DNA of 64,000 nt from assembly GCA_003254925.1 (NCBI GenBank), contig QANZ01021509.1, positions 142,625 to 206,624 on the forward strand. Reading direction: 5' to 3'. The notes beneath the pieces are model-generated. The model had not been told where the DNA came from. It did no database searches and saw nothing but the letters and a program-made list of their open reading frames with translations. The stretch comes from Chamaecrista fasciculata. Its lineage: Eukaryota; Streptophyta; Magnoliopsida; Fabales; Fabaceae. The translations under genes and the position numbers were made by a program. Positions 37,022 through 48,767 of the stretch are shown here, piece after piece (the stretch's first letter is position 1; each line of letters opens with the position of its first letter).

Positions 37022-39817
37022 ATGCGCAGAATATTCATGACATGTAATGATCCAAATGGAGTCGCGGAATGTGGGAAATTCAGGAAAAGCAAAAATGGTT
37101 CTAAAAAAATGGAGGAAAACAGGAAAAGCAAAAGCCAGAGGAAGGTTAAGAAATCAGACAGAAGCTTGACAAACAATCCAGATATAGAAAGCTTTCATGA
37201 TCAATCTTCCTTATTGCAGCTCATGGAGGTGTCTAGAGGGGCTCAAATGTTGCATAAGATGATTGATTCATGGTTAAGGGGTCCAAAACACAATACAAGG
37301 CCTGAAGATATTGCAAAAGATTTGTTAAAAGGATCCCTTGATCTGCAAGAATCTGTCGTCAAGCTTCGGAAACTGCAAGAAATTTCACTGCGTACCGCAG
37401 GTTTAGTGGCAAACCAGAATGAAAAAGATAGAAAAGGCAAAACTGATTTTAAGCTGAATGATAAAGCAAATCATCATCAATTTAGTGATCAAGGTCATCT
37501 AATGGGGTTTCAAAGATCTTGGACTTCTTTTGATGGTTCTTCATGGAATTGCACTGAAGGATTGGATTCAACATCAGAAATTCCCTCCACAAGTTCAAGC
37601 CAATCGTCTTCTTGCATTCTTCATACTGACAGGCGTTTTGGTTCTTCTTTTTCATCAACGGATTTGAAGAAGGAAAGAAGACCCAATGTAGTTGCTAAGC
37701 TGATGGGTTTAGAAGAATGCTCCTCAAAGCCATTATTTCCTGTTGAAGAAAAGATTCTGAATCAGAAGAGACCTATGTTTGATATAGATATGCCTAAGGT
37801 GAGAAAGAATCAATCTATAGTTGAGAAGGTTGATCCAAAGAATAAGAAGATCCTAATGAGGGAAGTTCTTGAAACAACACAATTTAATGGACTTTTGAAG
37901 AAGAGGTCTGTCAAAGAACCTAAGCTTCAGATGCATCATTTTAATGATTTGCCACCAGTTTTTCTCATGAAACCGCGAAGCATTCCATACGAGGAAACAG
38001 TCCAAGAATTTTCCATAAGGAAACTAAAAGAAGAAGCATTCCCTTGTAGAACTGATAAATGCAAAGAGAAAATGGCAGCAAAGGGTGTGAACAAAAGAGG
38101 TATTGCAATACTGGATCCAGAAGAAAATGATTTTATTGAAATGGCTCCAAATAATCACAAACTTCTGTTGATTGAGATTGATGAAAATTCTAAGGTAAAG
38201 AACATTAACTGCAAACCAGCAGAAGAGAAGATCTCAGAAATCAAAGCCTTGGACAACATTTCAAAGACAAAAGCACAAAAAATTACTAATTCCAAGGTCC
38301 AGATTAAGAATCAGATGAAGGAGAAAAAGCCTTTTGCAGATCCTGAAGCAGCTAAACCAGATGTAAGTCTACTTTTACAGTCTCGTCACTAGGAGAATGT
38401 AGAAGTATGCGAACTACCATGTAGAATGTAGAGTATGGATGATGCAAGTCTAACCAATGAATACATCAAGACTTTTTTTTGTTTGGTCAACATATTTAGA
38501 CTTTCAATCTGAGTTTGACTAAAGTATTCTTCACAGGTGGAACAATTAGGACAAGAGGACAAAAGGATTGCTATTCCTCTTGAAGGTGATTGCACTGAAA
38601 TTAGTAACATTAGGCATGAAGTGGCATCAGTTTATCCATCTTCAAATATGAGTGGAGGTAAGCTTCTTTAGTTATCAATCATGGTGTGAGGTAATGCATC
38701 CACTACTTAAAGAAGTGTTCATGGCTGTACATATGTCATATAGGTAGCAGTCATGCATGTCCATTGTATTTAATCAAAATTATCTTTTTCGTCGTTAAAC
38801 TTTACATCAATTTTCAATTATGCCTAAATTAAAGTTTATTTGCTGTCAATTTCATCCCCCAAGTTTGTTTACTGTCTCCAACATCTTGTTCATAACTTTT
38901 AGGATTTATTGTAAAATGCATCCCCAAACTTTGAGTGTACTATAAAATATGTCTTTAAGATTTGGGTTCACCGTCAAATTGACAATAAAAAACTTTGGGG
39001 ACGAAATTAAAAATTTATGTAAAGTTTAGAGACGAAATATGTGGTTTTGCCTTGTATTTATCATGGGTAGAGTGAGATGGGTTTACATCTAATGATATCA
39101 GACGTGGAATCCATTATTTATTTCTGATTTCTTAAACAAATCCAAAAGTTTATGCTTGATTTTCTTTGTCAGCAGGTATTACTGTTCTGTTACAGTTATA
39201 TAAAGAAAAGTTCATAGTTTCCATACTAACTTGCTTTTCCCTTACTGGTTTGATATGATGCAGAAGATTGTAAGCGTAGCCAAATAAAGTCTGAACATGA
39301 AAGTGATGGTTTTCTGAAACATTTGCTTTTAACCAGTCAATCATTTATTAGAAATGCACAAGAGCTTCTCGACCTCAATGTGGATTGCAATATGATCCTT
39401 CAAAAATATGAAACTGAAGGGTTAGTAGCAGCCAACCACAGAAGACTCTATCTGGACTGTGCAAATGAAGTCATTGAGCGTAAAATCCTTAAAGCCTCAC
39501 AAGCATTTCTCCCATTCTTGCCAACTTGTGCTGGGAATCCAAGATTGCATATTACTTTAGGTGGGTTGGTTGAGGAGATTCATAGAGCAATTGAGAATCT
39601 GAAAATTTACAGTGATTTTTCTAGGCAGAAGCTTTCTGAGGATAATCTTCGTGCAATGATGGAGAGAGATATAGTAAATTGCAATGTGATGATGAATGCA
39701 ACATGGGACTGGGGTTGGGTTCTTGGATTTTCTGCAGATGAAACTGAGCAAGTTGTGAATGAAGTTGAGAGCCTAGTTCTAAATGGGTTAATTGAGGAGG
39801 TTTTCATAAATTTATGA
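37022..39817 (+). CDS. TRM-like protein with DUF4378 (TON1-recruiting-motif family)
   Basis: Three coding exons, 37022-38362, 38537-38657 and 39264-39817, give 671 residues. An in-frame stop sits at 37007, so ATG 37022 is the first possible start in this exon. The N-terminal half is basic and low-complexity. RRPNVVAKLMGLE at about residues 219-231 is the conserved motif of plant TRM/DUF3741 proteins. The C-terminus, from about residue 505, is DUF4378, with LYLDCANEVIERK and DWGWVLGFSADETEQVVNEV. TRMs bring TON1 and PP2A to cortical microtubules and the preprophase band, controlling division plane and organ shape. The typical C-terminal TON1-binding motif is not obvious, so recruitment of TON1 is not assured. 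Intron 2 contains a small MITE. I do not assign an individual TRM number. Confidence 0.82.
38785..39040. mobile_element. MITE in intron 2 of the TRM-like gene
   Basis: Left arm TTTTTCGTCGTTAAACTTTA pairs with right arm, which reads TATTTCGTCTCTAAACTTTA on the other strand. Both continue into ATAAATTTTTAATT-like text. About 255 bases, noncoding. Confidence 0.55.
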
Positions 39818-41134
39818 AATATATAGATGTATTATACAGTGTTACAGAAGAATATTATCTTTACCATTAAGTTATTGAGATAGAGGTCAGAGGAGTTGGA
39901 GCTGATTAGCTGAAGAAGTTTGATAATTTTGCTATGTCAAGTTTTAGGATAGTTTAAATTATGCATGGTTTATGTGGTGTTATATATAAATTTCAAAACA
40001 GAAAGAAATTACAGCTAAGATCATTTAGTACAACTTTCTGTAATTACTATGTTCTTGAGTTTTTCTATCACATTTTCAATTTTCTTATCATGTTAAATGA
40101 AAAACATGAATATTAAGGCAGTGTTGTTTGGAGTAATAAGTGATTAGTCGATTAGATATGACTTAAGTAAAGTCTTGACTTTTAGACTTTGTGAATACAT
40201 CTATATTTATTAGGAAACTCTTCTACCATAATCAAATATATAAACGAGTCAATTCTAAATTAATCAGAGAGAAGCTGTAGAGACCGAATGATCTAAAAAA
40301 ACAAGGAATAACATGACTGCATTTCTATTGTTTCCCTGTGTAAGTTAAGTTCAGCAATGATTTGATTTATTTTAAGTGGCACAAATAATCAGTTAATTAC
40401 AAAATTAACAACTGTTGAAAGCACAGGCTTGATGATAATTGTAATTGACATTGCCATTTGCAAGTAGGAAACCACCACTCGTTGCCATTCATTTGCCAAG
40501 TGCCAACTACTCCCATAAATGTTTGTCAAATAGTTGAAATTCCTTTAGCAGGTTGTGTATGATAACAAATAATTATTTTATATATAATTTGAAAAAAAAA
40601 AGATTAGTAAAAGGATTTAAGTTGCCTCTTAAACTAGTTAAAAAATGATAAAAATCAATTAATTTAAAATAACGATAAACATCTTTATATATAAAAGATT
40701 AATTGGTTAGAAAAACTCAATCCGAAATTGGTTTAAAATAAAGATAACATCAACTTTGAAAACGAATAAAAATAATCAGGCCGACTTGCATTGGGAAAAT
40801 AAAAATAATAACCAATTTTTTAGTTGTGTGACAAACATTAACTGTAATAGTTGGCCGAGATAGAGCCATAGAGCTTATAATTACATACTAGCCAGCCGGC
40901 CTCTAATTGATGCTAATTAATATTATTAATATTATGAAAATAAAATTAAGGATTTTTTTTAATATTTTTGAGAAAAGGTGACTTTAATTATAATTTGTTG
41001 TTTATACTATCTATTTTTGGTTGGTTATAGAAACATTTTTCATCATGTGTTTTTATTTGATTGATATATAGTCAAAATATATATTTATATCTAGATTTAA
41101 CACTTAATATCTAAATGAAATATTAATATGTCTT
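39818..41134. other. TRM-like 3'UTR and AT-rich intergenic DNA
   Basis: No gene, RNA or repeat could be supported. Confidence 0.5.
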
Positions 41135-41150
41135 AAAATCTTGAACTATA

Positions 41151-41330
41151 ATCACACGAGTGTGGCTTAGTGTTTCTGACTTAGTCTCTTAATCAAGTGG
41201 TAGGATTTGAATTCCACTTTTAGATATAGAAAACATTATATGGCTATTCGTTTATCCTTAAGTGGAGGACCAACGATAGAAAAATTAATCACTATTTTCG
41301 ATGATCAATAGCCTTAGTTTATATAAAAAA
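41151..41330 (+). mobile_element. tRNA-derived SINE with target duplication
   Basis: TGGCTTAGTG fits a Pol III A box, and GGATTTGAATTCC about 40 bases on fits a B box. The element ends in an A-run. A perfect 16-base duplication, AAAATCTTGAACTATA, occurs at 41135-41150 and 41331-41346. The first few A's of the right copy overlap the tail. Length is about 180 bases, usual for plant SINEs. Confidence 0.8.
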
Positions 41331-41731
41331 AAAATCTTGAACTATATGAAATTATGAATCACCCTTAAAATTCGAAGATTATAATAGTTGTAAACTTTAA
41401 AATTATGTTGAATAAATAAATTTTTGACAAAAGTACGAATTTCGCCCTTAGTGTTTCACATTTTAGTTAATTTTATCTTTTGTCTAACTTTTTTCAATAA
41501 ATTAATGACAAATTCTATCAATTTTACATTATGTATCATTAACCATGTAAATTTTTTAGATAATATTTTACTAAAATAAGAGAAAAAAATAAAATTAACC
41601 AAAATATAAAACATTATTGACGAAATTGATTACAAAGAAGTAAAGTTGGTAGACGAAATTTAACACTCAATTTTATTTTTTTTTAACTAAAATTAAGTTT
41701 TAGTGAAACATTAGAAACTAACGTCAACTTC

Positions 41732-41739
41732 TATATAAA
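41732..41739 (+). promoter_or_regulatory. TATA box of COV1
   Basis: TATATAAA lies 217 bases before the ATG at 41949, which would give a leader of roughly 180 bases. Confidence 0.45.
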
Positions 41740-41948
41740 AAAATTGGAATATTTGAATAATTGAAACACGTAAACATCTTTGCTAATAGAAAAACTCAAA
41801 ACGAACAAGAAATTGAAAGACAGATTTCAGGCTTGAAGTTGAAAAGTATTTCCTTCCTCGTCTCTCTCTTTGACTGAAATACAGTTGCAGAAGTGTAGCA
41901 TTCAGCTTTTGAATTCTCAAACGGCGTCGTTTGCTCTGACCGCCAGCG

Positions 41949-44900
41949 ATGGGCGATGAGAAATCGCCGATGGTAATGGCCAATAGAGACAAAGATCGAG
42001 AACTTCTCATACCTGTGGCGAATTCCGGCCACGAAGATGCCGCTTCCAAGCCTTCCTCTTCTTCATCCTCTTCGCATCATGCTGGCCGTGAGGTGATATC
42101 TTTACCCATTACTTTAGGGTTTTAACTTTTAATTGTTCTTTGTGCGTTTTGTCTGTGCTTACTATTTCGACAAATAAAAGAAAAAAAATATAAACGACAG
42201 AAAGATTTAACCGTGGTTGACTCGTTTTTTGCTGTGATTTGTCATGGCCATCGTCGAATTGCTTATGCGCGATTTTCGGCACTGTGTTGGTTTACGAAAC
42301 TTATTGGAGTTCCTTTGACTTGATTAGGAATATTTTCTGATGTGAAAATATGATCAATTGGGGATGATGCTTTAATGGTAGCTCCGTTTTCTTGCTGATT
42401 CAGTTATCCCTTTTAATTCTGAAATTGGTTTGATATTATATACACCGAAGTCTTTCGCTTTGATTTTCACTGAATTGAAGCTATGTTTTGCTAAGATATA
42501 AGCACTAGGTAATCACTCTTTAATCTTCAGGCCCAAAAAAGAAAGCCACACTTTAATCCCTTATAGACAGCTTGGCTATCGTGTGAAAATTCTATCTTGA
42601 TGGGATTTATTGTGCATCCGATGGTAATATTTTTTTTTTAAAAAAAATCTAAGAGCAGATCTTAGTTAAATCGGGTAATTTATGTTTATATTGTCTTTGA
42701 ATATAACCCTGTACATTACTCTAGGTATTTTCAAATAATTAACTTTTACATAAAGAAAGTCACCCTTACATGAGGCATCTGTGTGTTCCCTACTTAGTAT
42801 TATCAATTCATATCTATTGTGCCCCAGTATAAATTTTCAGTTGATTAATGAAGTATGCAGTATTCTATGCACATTTTAAAGCTACAAGCAAAGCAATTTA
42901 GCTAGCTTATTATTATGAACATTCCTCGCAGTATCTACAAGATTTATACAGTTGAACACGTATGAGTTGAACTGTTTTTTCACAAGTTTTGATATTTAAC
43001 AAGTTGTTCATTCTATTTTATTCATACATGTCTTTAATCTGAAGTACTTGTCTGACAGTTTGCTATGTATTGTTTAATCATTTTGTAGACCTTTTACAAA
43101 GTTGTTAGGAGCTGGGCATCAAAGAAATTTATGACTGGCTGGTGCGAGATTCTTTCTTCAATCTGATATCTTGCTACTCAAGCCATGTATGCTATGTCAT
43201 TGCAAATTCTGACACATGCACCCACTGCCTATATGCCTACCTTTGTTGTCTCCTGAAAAAAGTGTGCCGTTTGCCTGCTTTATGCTCTATAAAATCTCTA
43301 TTTCAATTCTTGAGCCATGTTCTAGTTTTACAAGTATTTTGATGTCTATGGTCATATGGTTTATGTGGTATGAACTGAAAATTTAGTACATAATGATTAC
43401 TTTAGATTGGAAAGGTCCTACGAACCTACTTAAGCAGGATGAGGTATATTTCTAATAATCTATTCAAAGTGAGACTCATTATTTAATAGAAAATCTTAAT
43501 CAAATCAAATGAAGTTCTAGGTTCTAGACCATGAATCTCCAAATTACTTATTGGAATTTTTACCCCTTAAGTTGATTCCAAATTTATATTTGTGTAATAT
43601 TCTCAATCACGGCATTGCCTGGATTGAAAATGTGTTTAAAAACAAGGTGATAGGGAAATTAGAGAGCTACATTCACATCATTGAAGATGTTTGATATAGA
43701 ATACTTCCTGTCAAGAATGTTTGTTCCTCTTGATGGTTTACTTATCTGCTCTCACAGTTGCAGATCTATATTTCGTAAATTCTTGCCTCATGGTTGCTTG
43801 TCTTTTCTTTTCAGATCACATAATGCTTATTTTGTAATTATTGGATTGCAATGTCAACAGTTCCAGCTGCTCAATTAATCACTCAATATATAGTGGCACA
43901 GGAAACTAAATAAATGTATTCATATGTTTATCTGTGTTATGATGATAACTCACAATTAGTTATTTTGCAGTGTCATTCTATTTCCAATTGCAATTACCTT
44001 CTACATCACATGGTGGTTTATTCATTTTGTGGATGGATTCTTTTCTCCAATATATACTCAACTTGGAATTGATATTTTTGGTGAGTGCGTCTGTTTTATT
44101 GTACTTCATATTATCACTTTACTTCCTTTGGTTGTTAGAAATGATTATTTAGTAACACGGGATGGACCTTATAATAAATATTAATTATATATTCATAACA
44201 CTTTTTTTAGTGATGTTTTACTATGATCAGCCCCCCTTTTTTGGTTTGAAAATGGAAATGGTCAATAAGGATTAAGGCAACAGAACTGGTGGAAGTGATT
44301 GAAACATAAAGATGGTTGGTTATTTTTGCGTTCATTACCCACTAGATGGCGTTGAACATGATATTGATATTATTTGCACATTTTTCTTGATTAGGTCTTG
44401 GATTTGTAACTTCCATAACTTTCATCTTCTTGGTCGGGGTTTTCATGTCATCATGGTTGGGCGCATCTGTCCTTGGCCTGGGCGAGTGGGTTATTAAGAA
44501 AATGCCTCTTGTTCGTCACATTTATAATGCTTCTAAGCAGATCAGTGCTGCAATTTCACCAGGTGTGACTGTGTATGCAAACACCTTTCTCGTTTTTATT
44601 TATAAATGTGAAGATGTTGGGTGATAACAATTACATGAATATGCATTGTCACAGATCAAAACACACAAGCTTTCAAAGAAGTAGCCATCATTCGCCATCC
44701 AAGAGTTGGTGAATATGCATTTGCATTTATCACCTCATCTGTCGTCCTCCAGGTTCATAAGGAGCTTTTATGTTTGATAAATTTTATGATTGGAAAATAT
44801 TCTTGCACCATTGCTTAAATAGTTCTATTTAATGTGCGAAAGCAATTCTGGTTGTTTTCTGATTGAACTGCATCAGTCTGGAAGAGATTAGTGTGAACCT

Positions 44901-46112
44901 TTGTTGTTGTCCTGTGCTTGTTGATGGTGAGCCCTGTTGGGCAAGCCACTATCACTATGCCAGTCTATGTCTTGAATTGGGTAATGTACTCATCCCTATG
45001 GCATCTGTATCAGAATCACCTATTACTGATGCTTAATTTGTGTAGCTGTCAAATTTTAGCATTGTTATCAAAGCTGCTGTGGTTTTGTTGACCACCCATC
45101 CTGTTTGGGAATAAGAATTCATGGGATGTTACGAGTCCATGACAATTACGATATGAACCCTACTAATTGTTGCCATTTACCTCTCTTTTGTTATTCTCAA
45201 GCTGTTCGTTGCTGCATCTTTTAGGCTCTTTTACTTTTGTGAAAGTCATATGCACCATGGAAATTTTAGTTATTCACAGATTCTTGATATAAACTCTATT
45301 TTATGTTGTCCTTAATGCTCATTCAAAGTTCCTTCTAAAAGTTAATTTGTGAATTGTGATCCATCAAAGTTGAAAGTCATGGAATTTTCATACCAATCAT
45401 TATTTGATGTAGCTAGTTGAAGTTGTACACGTGATTATTAGAGCCTTAACCCTTAAGCAACATTGCATGTTGACTCTTGCACTTTATCTTATACAGACCT
45501 ATACTGGAGAGGAAGAGTTATGCTGTGTCTATGTTCCCACGAATCATCTTTATATTGGCGATATATTACTTGTCAACACCAAGGATGTCATTAGACCAAA
45601 CTTATCAGTCCGTGAAGGAATTGGTGAGTGGTTCTAGGCTTCGTGCTTCATAGATGCTTGAATTATAGAAGCCAAAGCAGGCTTAACTAACCTTGCATGC
45701 TGCTGCTACTATTATATCTGAGCAAGGCCTGTTTTGTATTGAACTTCTCTATGCAGCTGCTTATAAAATTGTTAAAGGGTGGTTTTGGTCTTCAAATTTT
45801 GCAGGATAACTTTTTGAAATGGAAAACAAAAAGTTAGGGTTAAAGTCACTTATAATGTTAGTTTTCGTCCATGGGGCAGTGTGTAGGTTGTTACCAATAC
45901 CATCAAATGCTAAAAGTGGGGAAAATTGCTTAAAATAATGTAATTGAACTTATTCCAGTCTATTTTTATTATATACTCTATTACTAAGTAGCTGAATATG
46001 TTTAAAAATTGCAGAAATTGTGGTTTCTGGAGGCATGTCAATGCCACAGATCCTATCAACAGTGGATTCACGCGTCGTGCCAGTGGATAGAATCAGACCT
46101 GAAAGAAGCTGA
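41949..46112 (+). CDS. COV1: CONTINUOUS VASCULAR RING protein (DUF502 membrane protein)
   Basis: Seven exons: 41949-42092, 43089-43141, 43971-44080, 44395-44562, 44655-44752, 45497-45623 and 46015-46112, giving 265 residues (Arabidopsis COV1 about 268). The start MGDEKSPMVMANRDKDRELL is the COV1 N-terminus rather than that of the LCV paralogues. A Ser-rich stretch follows. Two membrane segments are clear: VILFPIAITFYITWWFIHFV (about 67-86) and SITFIFLVGVFMSSWLGASV. Conserved blocks ISPDQNTQAFKEVAIIRHPR, EEELCCVYVPTNHLYIGDIL and EIVVSGGMSMPQILSTVD follow. COV1 limits vascular proliferation in the stem and acts at the trans-Golgi in protein trafficking. The mechanism is not shown by sequence. 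Confidence 0.93.
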
Positions 46113-46883
46113 GTGTGAAGAAAATAGCACTAGTTCTTTTAGACTTATACCTTGGTATGATATGGAGCCTCAGAAGGGCAATGCAATGCTTGAATGTACC
46201 TTAGTTGTTTTGAGGAATAGTTTGTCAGATACTGGTGACATGTATAACATTTGTTTGTGCTATAGAAAGTCGAATTGTTTGTGATGCAGGTGTGGAAAAC
46301 CCTAAACGAATTGTTTCAATGTTTTACACTAATCTGAGTCTCAATTTAGAGGATTAGTTTATTAATTCAATTTCGTTGCACTTAATCTGGTACTTATAAT
46401 CTAGTTATCAGATCACGTTGCTAGGAGAACTTATGGACTTCTTTTTGTTTTTCAGGGTTTACATTTGTCAATTAAAAGGGAAAAAAATATTCTCCCTATA
46501 CCTGCAAGTGCAACTATGTAGAATATACTGATAATGAACATTTCTGTGTTTATCTTTATCTTAAACATCCGCCCTTGCATTTTTAACTACTAAGCTGTAA
46601 TTTTATATTCGGTGATTGTGCATCGAATTGGAAATTATGACTCTTTTAACTCTCAATATCACAAAAAATATTCTGTCGTGTTTTTTTGTTGGTAAACATA
46701 AAACTANTGTGGTAAAAAAATAATTAAAAGATTGTACAAAAAAACTAAAATATAATGTCCGTTTTAGTTTTATTTTCTCATTTTAAAAATGGTTATTAAA
46801 AACTTAAAACCCTGGCGGCGCAGGTTAACTAGCTGCGCACCCTCCGCGCATCGTAGAGATTAAGTCAACAACACCGACTACCC
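46113..46883. other. COV1 3'UTR and intergenic DNA with one n
   Basis: COV1 3'UTR probably extends some hundreds of bases. An n occurs at 46707. Nothing else was recognised until the snoRNA promoter. Confidence 0.5.
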
Positions 46884-46915
46884 AAACCCTAGTTCCCAGA
46901 CGCTTACTTTATAAG
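46884..46915 (+). promoter_or_regulatory. Telo-box plus TATA box of the snoRNA cluster
   Basis: AAACCCTA at 46884-46891 is the telo-box shared by plant ribosomal protein and snoRNA promoters. TTTATAAG at 46908-46915 is a TATA-like element. A GGCCCA site-II-like core occurs further on at 47172. Together they suit a Pol II polycistronic snoRNA gene starting near 46945. Confidence 0.55.
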
Positions 46916-47127
46916 CACCAGCTACGGGATCCTTATTACATCCCCAGCTTGGTATTACACTATTACTGTCCTCGTTTAGGGTTTTCTGCGTTCTTGCACT
47001 ATATCGTATTCTCTCGCTGTCTTCTGTATCAGTCTTTTCGTTCTTTGTGTGATCTCGTAATTGTATCTTCATTTATCATCTCATTCTTTGTATTAATCGT
47101 AGCTTGATGTGTAGATGGTAACTAAAC

Positions 47128-47205
47128 GGGACAGTGACGATTGTGATTTAAGGTCTCGTTCGTCGTAATTGGCCCAACAGGCCTTGCCGACCATACTGAT
47201 ATATC
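47128..47205 (+). ncRNA. Candidate box C/D snoRNA, U30/snR41-like, two 18S guides
   Basis: Box C is GTGACGA (47134-47140) and box D is CTGA (47196-47199). AGGTCTCGTTCGT (47151-47163) pairs over 13 bases with 18S ACGAACGAGACCT, ending exactly where D' should be, in the same register as human U30. The D' itself is degenerate (CGTA). Directly before box D, CGACCATA pairs with 18S TATGGTCG, and a single bulged C lets pairing extend through GCAAGG, the snR41 site. There is no strong terminal stem. rRNA sequences are from memory. Confidence 0.55.
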
Positions 47206-47362
47206 ACCACCCATATTCCGAGTCCCTTTGATGATTAGAATTTTGTTTAAACTGTTGAGTAATTAGTAGCGTTTGTGTTTTAGGGTTTTAGGCCTTTACT
47301 TTTCTTTTGTTTTTTCGTGTAATGTTGTTGTGTTTGTGTTCCTATATGGATTTGTGGGATAT

Positions 47363-47440
47363 CAGCCGATGATTAAATCACTAGACAAGCATATGTCTGA
47401 AATAAGTCATGTGGAATAATCTAATCTTCTCTATGAGGCT
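47363..47440 (+). ncRNA. U27: Box C/D snoRNA U27
   Basis: Box C CGATGA (47367-47372), D' CTGA (47397-47400), a C'-like GTCATGTGG, and a short closing stem AGCC/GGCT. The guide GACAAGCATATG (47384-47395) is complementary over 12 bases to CATATGCTTGTC near the 5' end of 18S rRNA. It lies just upstream of D', the arrangement of U27, which directs 2'-O-methylation of the A in CATATG. Box D appears as ATGA rather than CTGA. Confidence 0.8.
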
Positions 47441-47623
47441 AATGACGTCTTTCTGCTCATTTTAATATGGGGTTTGTTTGTTTACTATTTGGTTAAGCAG
47501 TTTCCATGCGTAATACGAATGTGGTTCTCTCCCTCTTGAATCGCACTTCCCTGCGAATCTTGGAATTGAAGGTTTTGCTCGTTTTCCTAGTAAGCTTAGT
47601 TTTATCTTTTATGCTAGTTATTC

Positions 47624-47704
47624 TTGCCAATGATGAAAGATAGTGTTATGTAATGTATGATATTTCATGATTACTATACCACTACTGCCTTCCTTCTGAG
47701 GCAT
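47624..47704 (+). ncRNA. Box C/D snoRNA guiding 18S, not assigned to a named family
   Basis: Box C ATGATGA (47630-47636), box D CTGA (47696-47699), closing stem TGCC/GGCA. The 11 bases before box D, CTGCCTTCCTT, pair with 18S AAGGAAGGCAG. By the five-nucleotide rule the fifth base, an A, would be methylated. No clear D' guide was found. Confidence 0.75.
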
Positions 47705-47856
47705 TTTTTGTTTTTTTTCACTTTTACCACATTTGTTTCGCAAGGTATATACTGTTTGCTCTTTATTGGAGCTTCTCATTGAAGCTGGAGAAGATCTAAT
47801 GTTATTTTCATCACCTTTTTGAACTTGAAGTCCAACTTTTAATTTTTATGACATCA

Positions 47857-47940
47857 GGGTCATGTGATGAACAGCATGCATAGTTCAGATGATATTGATG
47901 TGATTATTTTATCTTGTCTTTCGCTCCTATCTGATGACCC
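47857..47940 (+). ncRNA. Box C/D snoRNA, snR39b/snoR39BY-like
   Basis: Box C GTGATGA (47864-47870), box D CTGA (47931-47934), closing stem GGGTCAT/ATGACCC. GTCTTTCGCTCCTAT before box D pairs with 25S ATAGGGGCGAAAGAC over 15 bases, with one G-U pair. The predicted methylated base is the second G of ATAGG, the snR39b site. 25S sequence is from memory. Confidence 0.75.
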
Positions 47941-48359
47941 TTTCTTTTTTTCTTATGTCACGTTAAGTGGATCCAGAGAGTTTAATTGCGATTTTGCCAT
48001 CATTACTAGTTTGTTTTGTAAAATAGTAAGCGTGAGTACCTTTGATGTGTTTGTGGTTTGCGCCATGGTTTCTTTACAAGTTTTAGAACGTTTATACACG
48101 TACTATTTGGGACTTTGTCTGCCCCTTTAGCAGTGTTAATGAGTGCTTTAGGGATGAACACGTCCCAGATATCGAAGTCATCCATCCGATTCACTTTGTC
48201 AGCTTTGTTTTTGATATGTCGCTGATCATTGTAGGATGGAATATTTGTTTTTATCTGAGTTTAACATTCGAGATTGTTTCTTTCCTTTGTACATTGCAAG
48301 TCCCGCCCTTATCATTTGGTTTGGTAATTGTTAGTCATCTGTGTAGTTGTTCTTTAAAC

Positions 48360-48486
48360 ATTGTCCCTGATGACATCATGAAGGCTTGTTTCTCAAAACA
48401 TTCGCAGTGGCCGCCTAAGAGCTTTCGCCTTCGCCGGGCTTGAGAGCTAATGCTGCACTAATCCTTCCTTGGATGTCTGAGACAAT
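48360..48486 (+). ncRNA. U14: U14 snoRNA, copy 1
   Basis: Box C CTGATGA (48367-48373), box D CTGA (48477-48480), perfect closing stem ATTGTC/GACAAT. Domain A CATTCGCAGT (48399-48408) matches 18S ACTGCGAATG. Domain B CCTTCCTTGGATGT (48463-48476) pairs with 18S ACATCCAAGGAAGG directly before box D. These two domains define U14, which is needed for 18S processing as well as methylation. Length about 127 bases is normal for the plant RNA. Confidence 0.9.
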
Positions 48487-48767
48487 CTTTCATATTTAGT
48501 TATTTCTGATAAACCGTTTTTATATGCTTGGGCCTATTTCTTTATTGTAGAATTTAACCAATTATACTACAAATTTTTGTGTGTATTTGTTCTGTTTAAT
48601 GATTTGGTTTTTCACTAAGACGAGAGTAAGTTTTGCCCATTTCTTAAGGCGTCGTTGAAATTTATTTGCATTTGCAACTTTTTGTTTGTGTCAATTCTTT
48701 GGAGATGGTATTCTGTTGCATCTTGCGCGTCACTATTTTGATGGCTGATTTGTTTTAAATGAACTGT

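Noticed and set aside
41420-41720. Possible MITE upstream of COV1
   Set aside because: Loose inverted similarity (GACGAAATT-type phrases) is seen, but ends and target duplication could not be found.
48006-48194. Minus-strand frame MNRMDDFDIWDVFIPKALIN
   Set aside because: It reads protein-like over a short stretch, but there are no partner exons and it lies inside the plus-strand snoRNA locus. Judged a chance frame.
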